Positions 23,954 to 34,873 of a DNA stretch of 64,000 nucleotides are shown here, one piece after another (the stretch's first letter is position 1; the number at the start of each line of letters is the position of its first letter). Source of the DNA: Erigeron canadensis (Eukaryota > Streptophyta > Magnoliopsida > Asterales > Asteraceae). The stretch is from positions 5,454,501-5,518,500 of the forward strand of contig NC_057768.1 in NCBI RefSeq assembly GCF_010389155.1, in the 5' to 3' direction. The notes beneath the pieces were generated by a model. It had not been told where the DNA came from. It saw nothing but the letters and a program-made list of their open reading frames with translations, and made no database searches. The translations under genes were made by a program, and so were the position numbers.

Positions 23954-24306
23954 ATGATGAGTTGGTGTAGTGGTTTGAAGTTCCCCTGGTTACCTTTAGA
24001 TCTCAGGTTCGAATCTCCATTCCACCAACTTTGAGATATATGTAGTCCTTCTATGAATGTTTGACTTGGGTATACTTAGGTTCAAGTCTGAGGGGGCAGG
24101 GTTTACCCCTATTAATCGTCATGTCTTCGGGCGGATTAGTAGGAGGTTTTCCCCCATTGGGTATTTGAAATAGACATTTCTACTTCGACGAAGCTCTCTA
24201 ACGCGGACTCAGTTAAGACAACGTATGCTAGATCTCTCGCTGTCGAATCGCGACACGAAGTTTCAAGCGTAATTCACCTTTTAAAAATATATATATATAT
24301 ATATAT
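23954..24306 (+). mobile_element. SINE copy 2 with 16-bp TSD
   Basis: tRNA-derived head: A-box-like GTTGGTGTAGTGGTT at about 23960 and B-box GGTTCGAATCTC at about 24007. The body is shared with copies 1 and 3; the tail is A5 followed by (AT)n. The TSD ATATACATATCTATCA is exact at 23938-23953 and 24307-24322. The insertion hit the first bases of a Helitron 5' end (24316). Confidence 0.88.
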
Positions 24307-24315
24307 ATATACATA

Positions 24316-24410
24316 TCTATCATATAACTAAAACATGAGGTTGAGGGTACACTTGACACCTCTTAAAACTCTTGAAATTATATTTTTTTCTCCTCTCTTA
24401 CTCCTAATTT
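24316..24410 (+). mobile_element. Helitron 5' end (copy D), 3' end not found
   Basis: A|TCTATCATATAACTAAAAC followed by GGTTGAGGGTACACTTGACAC matches the 5' ends of Helitrons A and B. I find no hairpin plus CTRR terminus downstream, so only the 5' end is called. The stretch from 24410 to 24921 shows nothing else recognisable. Confidence 0.5.
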
Positions 24411-24931
24411 TTTTTTTTAATATCTTTTTTGAAAATAAACTTTATTATTAACAAATTATGTAAATTCTAATCTATTACATGTTATAATATAGTCACTAAA
24501 ACTGTTTTTTCTATCGATTAGTTCTTTTTATGTTTTATATCCGTAAAATCATTATCAATATGCATTAAACCTATCGGTCTATCGAACATGACTAAAAACT
24601 AACTTATATACAATATATAGGCTGATAGAAACTAAATTTTACGGCTAGCAAATTCTTTGACAGCTATCGTAAAATGCGGTGCAGAGGCCAGAGACATTGC
24701 CCTGTGAATTTGTGATGACTGATGAGTGTTAACAACAGCCCATTCTCTGTTCTCAAATGTGAGCCCTGTTTTTCTCATCAAGCCCAATTGGTCGGGCTCA
24801 AAATGCAAAGGTTAATTAGCTCATAAGCACATCACATCATCGAATTTTAAAATTGTCTACAAAATTAGAGAATGCATTATTAAAACGTATTTTTTGAAAT
24901 TTCCGGTTATAACGTAGATTTAGTTGGTTGA

Positions 24932-25125
24932 CAAACCGCTCCAGAAAGCTTATTATTGATTGGCCGAGTTGGAATAAGTTTTGAAACACTTGTTTTGTCC
25001 CTCTTTACAATAGCAATATGTTGTTCTTTTATCTTTTTTTTTTTTCTCTCTTTGGTAATCCTAGCTACTTGCTAGTCCTCATATGAATAAAGTCTCGAAT
25101 TTTCAAAAAAAAAAAGAAAAAAAAA
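24932..25125 (+). mobile_element. Severely 5'-truncated LINE, 194 bp
   Basis: Ends with an ATATGAATAAAGTCTCG tail region and a long A-rich run (25104-25125). The 10-base sequence AGTTGGTTGA is repeated at 24922-24931 and 25126-25135. This looks like a LINE 3' end after a short reverse-transcription event. No coding sequence is retained. Confidence 0.65.
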
Positions 25126-25227
25126 AGTTGGTTGAGAGGTTATGACCACAATTATTCTCAAAGTGACAAAGTAGGATTTTTTAGCTTTAAACAAGACCCA
25201 TAAAGTCCACTTTTTGGTATATTTATA

Positions 25228-25400
25228 AGGGATAATGGTACATGAGTGTAACCAAATATGAACAAAAGGTTATATAGTGGAGTGAATTACTCGACTAGCT
25301 ATGTAGTGTAACCACATTTTGTTTTTCGGGTTATGTATTGTAACGGGTGACCGGCTGGACAAGCAGCCGGTTACCACTCTATATTCATTTAAATGGTCTA
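25228..25400. mobile_element. Single MULE terminus of the GGGATAATGG family
   Basis: GGGATAATGGTACATGAGTG followed by TTACTCGACTAGCTATGTAG and a CCGG-rich stretch matches the inverted termini of the MULE at 7527-11112. No partner terminus is found nearby, so this is a solo end. Confidence 0.65.
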
Positions 25401-25904
25401 CTTATTCAAGACTCAAGAGTATTGTGTGAAATTTAACAGAGGAAGCAATGGAAGTTGTGTATAGACCCCGCAAGGTTCTAAATCGGCTTTGGATCTGTCC
25501 AAGGCGATGTATAAGGCTCAAAATATCTTTAAGAGCCCAAATTTTAATTTTAATTCATTATATATGCATATGTGATATGCATCTTGGTTTACCAAGACGA
25601 CACATGAAACCAACGGATTATCACCCACTTACATTTTTTTTTTACGGCTATAATAAGGGCATCTCAACAATGTTTGCATTAAAATTGACGTCATTTTAAT
25701 GCAAAAGAATCATCATTTGATAATATGAAGTTATATTCGTACCACTTATTTTAACAGATTTACTACAACTATAAATTACTGTACAATTAACTATACAATT
25801 TGTACGATGTGGTAGATTCATCAAATATAATGATACGGATATCACCTCTCTTTGATAATATGCTTAGACTCATCTTTGATGTGTTGCCCCAAATTTAAAG
25901 ACCA
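25401..25904. other. Spacer
   Basis: No gene recognised; AT-rich. Confidence 0.35.
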
Positions 25905-25923
25905 AATAGTTATCTGAACCTTT

Positions 25924-26284
25924 GTTTTTCTTTCTTTTTCTTTTTCGAGGTGAATTTCGCTTGAAACTTCGTGTCGCGATTCGATAGCAAGAGGTCTAAC
26001 ATACGTTGTCTTAACTGGTCCGCGCTAGAGAGCTCTTTCGAATTAAAAATGTCTATTTTAAATACTCAATGGCCAGTGGGGGGGGGCACCCCTACTAATC
26101 CGCCTGAAAGTATGACGATTAATAGGGGTAAACCCAAATCAAGCCCTCAGACTTGGACTTTTGTAAACCCAAATCAAGCCCTTATTGAAGGATTACCTAT
26201 ATCTTAAAGTTGGTTGAATAAGGATCGAACCTGAGACCTATAAATTATTAGAGAAACTCTAAATTCCTACACCAACTCATCATT
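25924..26284 (-). mobile_element. SINE copy 3 with 19-bp TSD
   Basis: Minus-strand copy of the SINE family. The head lies at the right (B-box GGTTCGATCCT-like on the minus strand near 26233-26223) and the A-rich tail at the left (plus strand 25924-25945, T-rich). The TSD AATAGTTATCTGAACCTTT is exact at 25905-25923 and 26285-26303. A CAAGCCC-containing segment is duplicated internally (26137-26151 and 26168-26182). Confidence 0.88.
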
Positions 26285-26602
26285 AATAGTTATCTGAACC
26301 TTTTATGCACCAAAACTTACAATTATGTGTTCACTAATTTCAGTTAATGTTGCACCTATAAGGCAAAATAGAGTAGTAGTGAATACTGTTGCCTCGTTGT
26401 GACATCTTGGGTAGAGACGGTTTGCAAAAAAAATTTACACAGATATTTTGGTACTAACATTGGAGATGACCTAAGTGTAATTATATGTTAAAACCTTTGT
26501 TAACAATGTTTTCAAAAAACTAAAAAGGTCATGCATTCAAGTCACATATGTGATCAAAATTTAGGATTTCATAGTTGGATTAGGGGTAAACTTTTTTTTT
26601 TA

Positions 26603-27588
26603 TCTATACTATCTAATAAAGCATTTTGTTCATTTTTAAAAATCTCAAAAGATGATTTGAACTATCTAAATTATCATCTTTCTTTATTTACTAATTTAAA
26701 CATCTCTACTTAATATACATATGATATTCTTAAATCCTAACCACTCATTTTCTTCTCTCTCCTCAAATCTCAACCACTTAGTTTTTCCCCTCTCCTCCAT
26801 AAGTGACGCAAACGCAATTTATGGATAAATAATTGATTTTGTTGATTCGAAAAATACTCAGAAACAATTCGTCTAAAGTTCGTTGATTCTAAAAGAATAC
26901 CGAAAGTTAGGGATTTTCACACAAACACATACATGTGTAGGGAAAAATGAATTTTTGATTTATCAAAGTCTGATCATTTCCCCATGTCCAGATACATATA
27001 AATAGAGCTGCGAATTTCAAATGGGCCTAAAAACATAAGTGGGCCGAAAGTTATAAAAAAAAAAATCCAAAAAATCCGAAAAAACATATAAAAAGGTCCA
27101 TAACTCCTAGAGAACGGTGTTTTTGGGCCCGAAGACCTACCCAAACCGCCTTTGTCTGTTTGCAGCTTGATGCTCCTTTTTCCAACGGTCGTTTCGAGTG
27201 GTGATACGTCAAAATCGGAGCTCTGTAGCAAAAGTTATGACCATTTTAGTGAAAGCCACTTTTTGTCTTGACCTTCTAAATACAAAAGGGTCTGACTTCA
27301 GTACTTGGGCTTGGGCCTGCATCAATAAGTCATTAATTCCTCTAATTTATTCGAAATCTTTTATCTCAAAAACCGTATATCGATAAACTAAAAAAAAATG
27401 TAATGGTGTTTTTAAAATTTCATGCTCTTTCATCAGAGATGTCATTCGATATACTTTCGACGAATTTTTAAGTCCAAGTACGGAGCCTATACGGCTAAAG
27501 CATTTAACTATCACACTCTATTACTTATTACCTCCTATGACCTATCACCCCACCATCTTACCGCCGCATTGTGCGGATACTATACTCG
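26603..27588 (+). mobile_element. Helitron with GC-rich 3' hairpin
   Basis: Begins A|TCTATACTATCTAATAAAGC, a textbook plant Helitron 5' terminus, and ends CCGCCGCATTGTGCGGATAC then TATACTCG|T. CTCG replaces CTAG; the hairpin type matches the Helitron at 4165-4489. 986 bp; no Rep/helicase or other domain. A stretch around 27180-27245 (GTCAAAATCGGAGCTCTGTA) resembles LTR-retrotransposon DNA and may be captured. Confidence 0.68.
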
Positions 27589-29242
27589 TTTACAGATTAT
27601 GAGTTTCCTCCTTTGGAGAATGGAAATAATCAAATGATCTAATCAGTCAATCTACCGTTAAATTAAAGCAAATATTTTCAAAAAAAGTTATTATTGACAC
27701 TTTTTTGGGTTTTTTTTCTTCCCACCATATTAAACATTTGAAAACTAACAAGATATACCTCGTCCTGAAATAGAAGTTGCCTACTATACAGGCCTTAGCC
27801 CACCAGCCCACTTCCAAAGACTAATAACCCATAAACCGTGAAATATTTTTTGGTTTTTTAACTCATTGTTACATGTTAGGACTTAGGCTATTAAAAAACA
27901 ACGTAAATATAACTTTATCATTGCCATACTTTGATTTTCCTGCACGTGATCTTATATATTTCAAATTGGTTTAGCTTTATGTATTTTATTTGTCTTGAAA
28001 TTAGTCTATTCGTAACATTTTTAGATTTCAATTTGATGAACGAAAATTAAATGTTATATTTCTTATTGTATTATTATTCCTGAGTACAAAATAAAGACTC
28101 CTTTTATAATTTTCAATATTCTTAAATACTCAATCTATAAATAGCCTTCTTCTTATGTAAACCTGTTTTTTTTTTTTTTTAACATTTAAATAGCCTTATT
28201 CTTTTATAATTTTTACATTTAAAGACTAATTATTTTTACATTCAATATTCTTAATTTTTTCAATATTCTTGCCTTCGTGATTATTAAACATTTTAAGGAT
28301 ACGTATAATCACAAAGGTAAATTATTGTGATTGTTTGTACGATCTTAATTACTTTTAAACCTTTTAGTTGTTTATTTATACGTTAAAATATATACTTGGC
28401 AACTAATTAATGCAAATAAGCCCATTGGGAGGCCCCTTACAACTCTTATAATATGGTTAATGATTAAAGAATTAACTTAGCGTTCTCATGGTATTATCAC
28501 AACAAATGATCATGTATGACTCTATATACCAAGGAACTGAAGTTGTGAAGTCTTAAGTACAAGTTGACCTTAGATGTAGTACAGAATGACAGAAGGTTTT
28601 GAAGGATTAAGGAGTTGTTTACAACGTTGTAGGATAAGGGTATCTTTTGGGTGACTTAAATGAACATGGGGATTGTCATCGCATTATGATCTGTTTGTTG
28701 ATTATGATGTATGGTTTATTTTAATTATTTTTTAATGTTGTTAGAGAAAACAGAACATGAAGCTTTTCAAGATTTGTACCACAATGGGAATAACAATCTC
28801 CTTGAGACAAGGGAGTAAGGAACTTCTCTTCTTCCAATACAACATTTGATTTTATTTCACTAATTTAATTAATTACAATTGTATTATATATATATATATA
28901 TAAAGAAATATAAGGTTGTCTGACACCTAAGCTTAGGTGTGAAACCCCTTAAACACTAATATCTTTTATTATATATTGTTTAATAAATAAATGTCTATAT
29001 ATCTATATATATATATTATTAATGGTTAATTTTAATTCCAAAGGAACCATTAAGGTATTATTGTGCATTAGTATCATCTGATCATATTTCAATATCATCG
29101 GAGGAAATTAATTATATGTGAGACTTGAATCCATGACTTCGATCCTCATTATTAAGTCACTGGTAGCCTTACATCAACCACTTGAACCAATAGTCATTAG
29201 CTATCTGTATTAGATGATAAGAGAGAGACTATTTCATATAAG
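27589..29242. other. Spacer, 1.65 kb
   Basis: No gene recognised. (TA)n at about 28885-28902 and poly(T) at 28166-28180. A tRNA-like A/B-box pair on the minus strand near 29115-29190 may be a decayed SINE head, but no body or TSD was found. Confidence 0.35.
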
Positions 29243-29699
29243 TAGCGGTGTAAACGAGACGATACAGTTCACGAGCTACCCAAAATCGACTCGTAAATTA
29301 TTCAAAATCGACTCAGGTTTAGTCCAGCTGAGCTCGAGCTACTCGAGTAGACTTTCAACTCGAGCTCGAAGCTCAATATATCCTACTTGAAAAGCTCGCA
29401 AGCTTAATCGAGCTTGTGCTTATTTACAGTTTTACACTTGAATATTTATTATTTTTACATAATTACGATCCTACTAGGCCGAGCTTAATCGAGTCGAGCT
29501 TATAGGACTAATTTGATTTGAAACTTAATTTGATTCTTATCGAGTCGAGCTGAGTCAAACTCAAAAGTGTCGACACATGAGGCAAGCTCGAGCTCTTGAA
29601 AATAAAGGCTCGGTCGAGCTCGAGTCGAGTTTTAAGCTTTGAGTTTTACAATCGTGTCGAGCTCAAGCTTGACACTGTGTCGGCTCGATTACACCCCTA
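29243..29699. mobile_element. hAT-type MITE, TAGSGGTGTAAWCGAG termini
   Basis: Left end TAGCGGTGTAAACGAGACGA; right end, reverse-complemented, TAGGGGTGTAATCGAGCCGA. Flanks CATATAAG and CATATAAT agree in 7 of 8. The interior carries many GAGCTCGA / TCGAGCTC motifs in both orientations. 457 bp, non-coding. Confidence 0.78.
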
Positions 29700-29707
29700 C
29701 ATATAAT

Positions 29708-30106
29708 TTAAGGACATGCTATGGTGCACAATGAGAATTTATGAGCCAATGTCATTTCATTAACACAATTTTCTAAAAAAAGAAAAAAAAAAGTTTTATC
29801 GAGTAGTTTTAATTTGTCATTGTGCGGTGAGTCTATTTAGTAAAATTTAATGTCTTTTTGAAGTAGAGGTCTTGAGTTCAATGCTAAATTTGAAATAATG
29901 TATAATGTTTGATGTAATAGAATGAATAACGTTTTCTTAAAAAGAAAAGCAGTTTTTATTTGTTTTTGTTAACAAATAAATTACAATGAAAAAGTTTCAA
30001 CTTTCAACCACACTAAATTTTTATAACTTTCTACGTTACAAAGAAATTTAGAATTTATTACACTTCTAACCATTAGAAATTTATACAGATCATTCTTTAT
30101 TATATA
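29708..30106. other. Spacer with a possible decayed SINE
   Basis: Around 29835-29945 there is a B-box-like GGTCTTGAGTTCAATG followed by GATGTAATAGAATGAATAAC and an A-rich end. This is suggestive of a short SINE, but no TSD was found. Confidence 0.3.
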
Positions 30107-30645
30107 TATTTTTAAACATTCAATAAAGATTTCATTAGTATGAAAAGGTGACTAGCGAATAGCTAGATTACATGGGGAGTATAATGCATAAAACAGTATG
30201 CAAAGACAAAGAATTGCGACAACCAAAAGACAGAGGGTCAACCTAAAAACGAAAATTACACCACTTGGTCCAATCTATGCTCAGTTTGGTTGATGGACTT
30301 GTGATCCACAAAAACTTGTGATCCAATCTATTCCAAAACGTACATTGAGGTTTGTTGGAGAAGATACATTTGTTTTGGAGTTCCAAACATTCCAACAAAA
30401 GACAACCACAACCAGGTGGACATACTTGCTTTTATGAGGCTTGATGCAGGCCTGTTGATGAGTTTCAAAGAGTTCACGATGCTGGATTGTCTGTTTAATG
30501 GAAGGTTGCACCAGACTTGAACAAGACTCCACAAAGAGTTTACAGAGAGACAATGCAGAAAAAGGTGTGCTAACGTTTCTTCGTGGTTGTTACACATGAG
30601 ACAGGTGTCGATGCAAGGTTGACGTGCTTTGCATCTATATCTATA
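30107..30645 (-). mobile_element. 5'-truncated LINE carrying a zf-RVT-type segment
   Basis: On the minus strand the retained reading frame (about 30640 down to 30281, with one frame change) shows the reverse-transcriptase zinc-binding pattern C-x-x-C-(11)-H-(4)-C followed by S-x-x-L-W. After it comes V-x-C-W-N-V-W, typical of the C-terminus of plant L1-type LINE ORF2. The 3' UTR runs to a T/A-rich end at 30107. Possible TSD TATTATATA at 30098-30106 and 30646-30654, low complexity. RT and endonuclease are missing through truncation. Confidence 0.65.
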
Positions 30646-30654
30646 TATTATATA

Positions 30655-31361
30655 CCAAATGAACGGCGCCACACAGGTGGCACCTCCGTTTCGATCATCA
30701 TACACTCTGTATCATTGTTTGGATTTCGTCACGTACGTTGCAGCCTGTTTGCATCTTTTCTTTTCGTTTAGCATTTTTTTCTTTTCGATTTTCAACTAAT
30801 GCATTAGAAACTTTCACTCAACTTTTCGTTTTTTTGTTTCTTTGTATATTTTGTTTATCCGTAGTTTTTTATTTTCGTTTCCTTTGCACAAAATGGACAT
30901 ATGTATTCGTTATTGTAAATTTTTGAGCATGGTTGTCATATTGCTTTTAGAAAAATATCCATTTTATATGCTAAAGTTTTTAGCAACACATACAACGACA
31001 CAACATCAATAACAAAATGTAATTGTGATAATTGAAACCACGCAAATCACATGGTGAAACTAATATTATATTTGATATGACATACTTTTGAACAGATGTG
31101 TCCATAAAAAAATGGTTTTTTAGTCAGATGATCGTAGGTTCAACTCAAGTACACTAATATAACGAAACCGTATCAACACGAGACGTTGAGTGACGTGGTA
31201 TGATGACATGGTATATATATATATATATATTCAGTCAATGTCAAAGGCCATGTAAGCAAACATGATGACATGGTATTGGTGACGTGGCTTAACGGAGGGC
31301 TGAGATTAAAAAACTAATGATGTTCTCTTTATTGTGAAATTTCTAGAAATGAGATCTGTTA
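30655..31361. other. Spacer
   Basis: T-rich, nothing supported; (TA)n at about 31213-31230. A B-box-like GTAGGTTCAACTC occurs near 31125, not enough for a SINE call. Confidence 0.35.
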
Positions 31362-32363
31362 AGGGTTTAATCAAGGGATAACTAACGTACTTTTCGCTTT
31401 ATACATGTTTGTCCATTATACTTTTTTTTATTAATGTGTATTACCCACGAACTCTTAAAACTTGTATATGGTTACTAATTCTTCAAATAATCTTCATACC
31501 TGCTTCCCTTTCCTACATAAATCTTCAAATCTTCAAATCTGCTTCTCTTTCTTTAAAAAAAAAACCCACAAATTAAAAAAAAAAAGTCTCAAAATTTATA
31601 ATAAAAATGGGTGGAAATGAGATTTCATGTCATTGGTGGAAATGGGGGATTCAAGAATTTTTCCAAAAATCCTTTTTTCACCCTTGTTCTTCGATCTATT
31701 TTTTTCCATTCTTTTTTTTTTGTCCTTTTATTCTGAATCTGTATTAATTTTTTGATTGATGGTAGTGGTAGGTGGTGACACATCGGGAAATAATTGCTTT
31801 GGGGGGATTTAGAAAAAATCCGACCTACTATTCGACGGCATGTGGTGGCGCATAGAGGAATCAAGGTAGTCGTTTTTTTGGTGTTGATTCAGATTTGTAT
31901 TGCGACATTGATGGTGATGATGTTGGTTTTAATTTGGTAAGAAATGGAAGAAATCTTCGAAAAAGATGACTAGATTTGTTATCGGATAAGGGTTGTTCGA
32001 CTTGTGGCCGTAAAATTCCGATCTCGGCTTGATAAAAGGATAGAAGATAGTTTATAGATAAAAATTCAGATTTTGGTGTTTTAATTTCTGGGGTTGAAAT
32101 ATTTTTTAATTTCTGTGTCATGGTAGCTCGATTTGACCAAGTTTTGAAAATTCTTTTTAATTTATGGGTTTTGCTTTTAAGAAAGAGAAGCAGATTTGAA
32201 GATTTAGGTAGGAGAGAGAAGCAAGTATGAAGATTATTTGAAGAGTTGGTCAACCATATACAAGTTTTAAGAGTTTATGGGTAATACACATTAATTAAAT
32301 AAGTATAATGGACAACCATGTGCAAAATGAAAAGTAAGATAGCCATCCTGTGATTAAAGCCAT
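31362..32363. mobile_element. MULE-like element with ~210-bp inverted termini
   Basis: The left arm (31362-31590) and right arm (about 32140-32363) are inverted copies, sharing for example TGTCCATTATACTT, AATGTGTATTACCCA and AACTCTTAAAACTTGTATAT. An inner terminus reads GGGATAACTAACGTAC, with the GGGATAA start seen in other MULEs here. Long inverted repeats without coding sequence suggest a non-autonomous MULE. The exact borders and TSD are unclear. The minus-strand frame at 31861-32253 runs out of the arm and is not a gene. Confidence 0.65.
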
Positions 32364-32831
32364 TTTTTAAATAGACGAAAATTAAATAAGTTATCTTTAA
32401 TAGAAGATTTTTGTTAAAAGGTTACCTTTTTATAGATTTTTTTTCTTAAAACTACTATTGATATTGATATTTTTAACTAGGTAATTAGGGGTGAATTTTC
32501 TTATTGCATCAATATTTCAAACTCTGACTCAAAAGAGAAACCAAAGGGTGGGTTGTTTTAAAAAGAGGAATCTACATTTTTAGTCCCTTAAGTTGGTAGA
32601 ACTTTCATTTATTGCTCTTAAGTATATTAATTATAAAAAAACCCTGAAATTTGTCAGTTTTTTCATTTTTCACTCCGTGACTAACAACCGTATATTAAGT
32701 TCATTAAGTGAGGGGCAAATTCATCATTTCACCATGATCCATTCTTGTTCATCTTCCAAACTCAAACACAAACCCAGATTTTAAAAATCATGGCGGTCGG
32801 AAAATGAAATGTCAACTGAAAAACACATACC

Positions 32832-32834
32832 GAG

Positions 32835-32900
<66 letters not shown>
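32832..32900. repeat. (CT)n-(CA)n compound microsatellite
   Basis: About 20 CT units followed by about 13 CA units. Frames through it give spurious low-complexity protein. Confidence 0.9.
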
Positions 32901-32902
<2 letters not shown>

Positions 32903-33298
32903 GAAAGACACATAAACACACACTCGAAACACATACATTTGAGATTGGAAACAAGGATTTTTGGATTCGGAATTGCTTGAATCGGGATTGGTTTGGCTAG
33001 ATTTGGTTGGATTTGAAGTGCAATTGCTTAGTTTTTTCTTTCTTTTCGATGCAAACAATGTTTTCCAACGAGTCAAAATTTTCCGACGAAGTCTAGATCA
33101 AATTTATTTTGGCTAGGGTTCGTGCACGATTGATTTCTAAGTCGTTTGCAGCATGTTTCGTGTTCCGATTCAAAGAAACAAGAGATACATCTAGATTTTA
33201 ATTTTTCCGACGTGATTTTCAAATTTCCGGTCGTCGTAATTTCAGTTAATATTTCGTTTTCTACAAACCTGGATGAATCTGGGTTTGTGTTAAGTGTG

Positions 33299-33371
33299 GA
33301 AGAAGAAGAAGAAGAAGAAGAAGAAGAAGAGAAGAAGAAGAAGAAGAAGAAGAAGAAGAAGAAGAAGAAGG
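33299..33371. repeat. (GAA)n microsatellite
   Basis: About 24 GAA units with one interruption, next to the right inverted arm of the MULE-like element. Confidence 0.9.
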
Positions 33372-33553
33372 GATGATGTTGAAATCACGAATCTGTTCCT
33401 CACTTAACGGACCTAATAGACGGCTGTTAGTCACGGAGTGTAAAGTGAAAAAATTGACCAACTTTAAGGTTGTTTCTGTAATTAATTCAGTTAAGGACAA
33501 TAATTGAAAATCTTACCAACTTGAGGGACCAAAAATTTTATTTTTCTCTTTTA

Positions 33554-34341
33554 AAAATTTTAAATAACTTAACAGTACAATGAAGGAAATCAAAATTCAT
33601 TTCCAATCATATTCCATCGAAATTTTTAAACCACAGTATGACTCCAAATTATAACCATTTGATAGGAAAAACTCAAGTACAATGTATTTTTATTTAATCT
33701 TTAAATTTATTTATTATTAAAATTAAGGGCTTCATAGAATTTGTTTAGGTCTGCGATCAGTGGTATTTTATCTTTGTGTCATTTGGTATGGAGATTGGTA
33801 AAATGGTTGTTAACAAGAAAGTATTACGTATGTTTGAAGGATCAGTATTTACCATCAAAGAGGTAGATTATTTAGAACATTTGTTTTTTTTATAGGTCCG
33901 AATTGAATATCACATCGAAGGGTCTTGTTTATGTTGTGTTAACGTGATCAACGTTAGAGAGTCACTTTACCCAATAATTTGTAAGAGAAAAAACCTTTAA
34001 TATTTCGCTTAAAGACACAACAACATATTAAGAAAAAACCTTACACCCTAAACTTTTTGAGTTTCTCAAATCCGCTCATACAATAATGTGATCTAAAATC
34101 ATAAACAAATTAAAAATAAGGTAGCTTTTGAACTAACTAATAAACTAGACCTAGCCAACGTACATGGAATGTATTATCTATAAAATATGTTGTCATGCAC
34201 GTGCTTAAGTATAACGAGCTTCAATTAACTCAGATTTTATGTGAATTATTGAAAGATATGTTCAATTATTGATTAAGATTCAAAAGGAAGACACAATGAA
34301 GGACCTTCTTCTTTTTATTTAAAGAGAAGATTTTATATCTA

Positions 34342-34390
<49 letters not shown>

Positions 34391-34641
34391 TTTATCATAA
34401 GACTAATATATATGGTTTATTTGTTAGCACATGTATAGATTTTCGATTTAATTTGTGTGTTTCACACCCAAGAAGTATATTTTTACATAGACGTACGTTT
34501 TAAAAATATATCCTAACAAATATGATGTGTAAATTACAAGATTGGGAAAAATGCATACTAATTTTTTTTTTTTTTTTAATTTTTAGAACACCAAGGGCCG
34601 GATCACGGGTATCCGGATTGGATATGATGTGTAATAATTAA
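33554..34641. other. Spacer
   Basis: About 1.1 kb without a recognisable gene; (TA)n at 34349-34386. Confidence 0.4.
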
Positions 34642-34658
34642 TTATCAGCTGGAAACCC

Positions 34659-34856
34659 CAATGATGCTTGAATTCGGGGAGACAATGGTTCGAGCTTGAG
34701 CAGGCGAGGTTTTACCTCCAAATTAACATCGTGTCTTCTGTGGTTTAATTGGTGGGTTTTCCCTCCCCTGCGGTCCCTGACTTCATGGATTGGTCGCTAG
34801 TGACTTTCTGCCCGTATGAATGTAACAGATAGCCATCCAACTTTCAAATAAAAAAC
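34659..34856 (+). mobile_element. SINE of a second family, 17-bp TSD
   Basis: 198 bp bounded by an exact TTATCAGCTGGAAACCC at 34642-34658 and 34857-34873. A B-box-like AATGGTTCGAGCTTG lies near 34685 and the A-rich end AAATAAAAAAC at 34846-34856. The body differs from the SINE at 23954. Either a short SINE or a 5'-truncated one. Confidence 0.85.
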
Positions 34857-34873
34857 TTATCAGCTGGAAACCC

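Larger units (their letters stand above)
32556..33553. mobile_element. MULE-like element with ~200-bp inverted termini and a leader-like core
   Basis: The left arm contains TTTTTAGTCCCTTAAGTTGG and the right arm its complement TTTTTGGTCCCTCAAGTTGG; homology continues through CACTCCGTGACTAACARCCG and CGTTAAGTGAGG. The core (about 32800-33290) is less AT-rich, carries (CT)n and (CA)n and resembles a plant gene leader, which may be captured DNA. No TSD resolved. Confidence 0.65.

Noticed and set aside
23955..24030. tRNA gene with A and B boxes
   Set aside because: The cloverleaf is not complete, and the sequence continues into a body shared by two other copies with TSDs, so it is a SINE head.
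31861..32253. 130-codon minus-strand frame
   Set aside because: It runs from the right inverted arm into the core of a MULE-like element and resembles no protein family.
33146..33376. Open frame ending in long Glu and Lys runs
   Set aside because: Product of the (GAA)n microsatellite read in frame; no domain and no codon structure before it.
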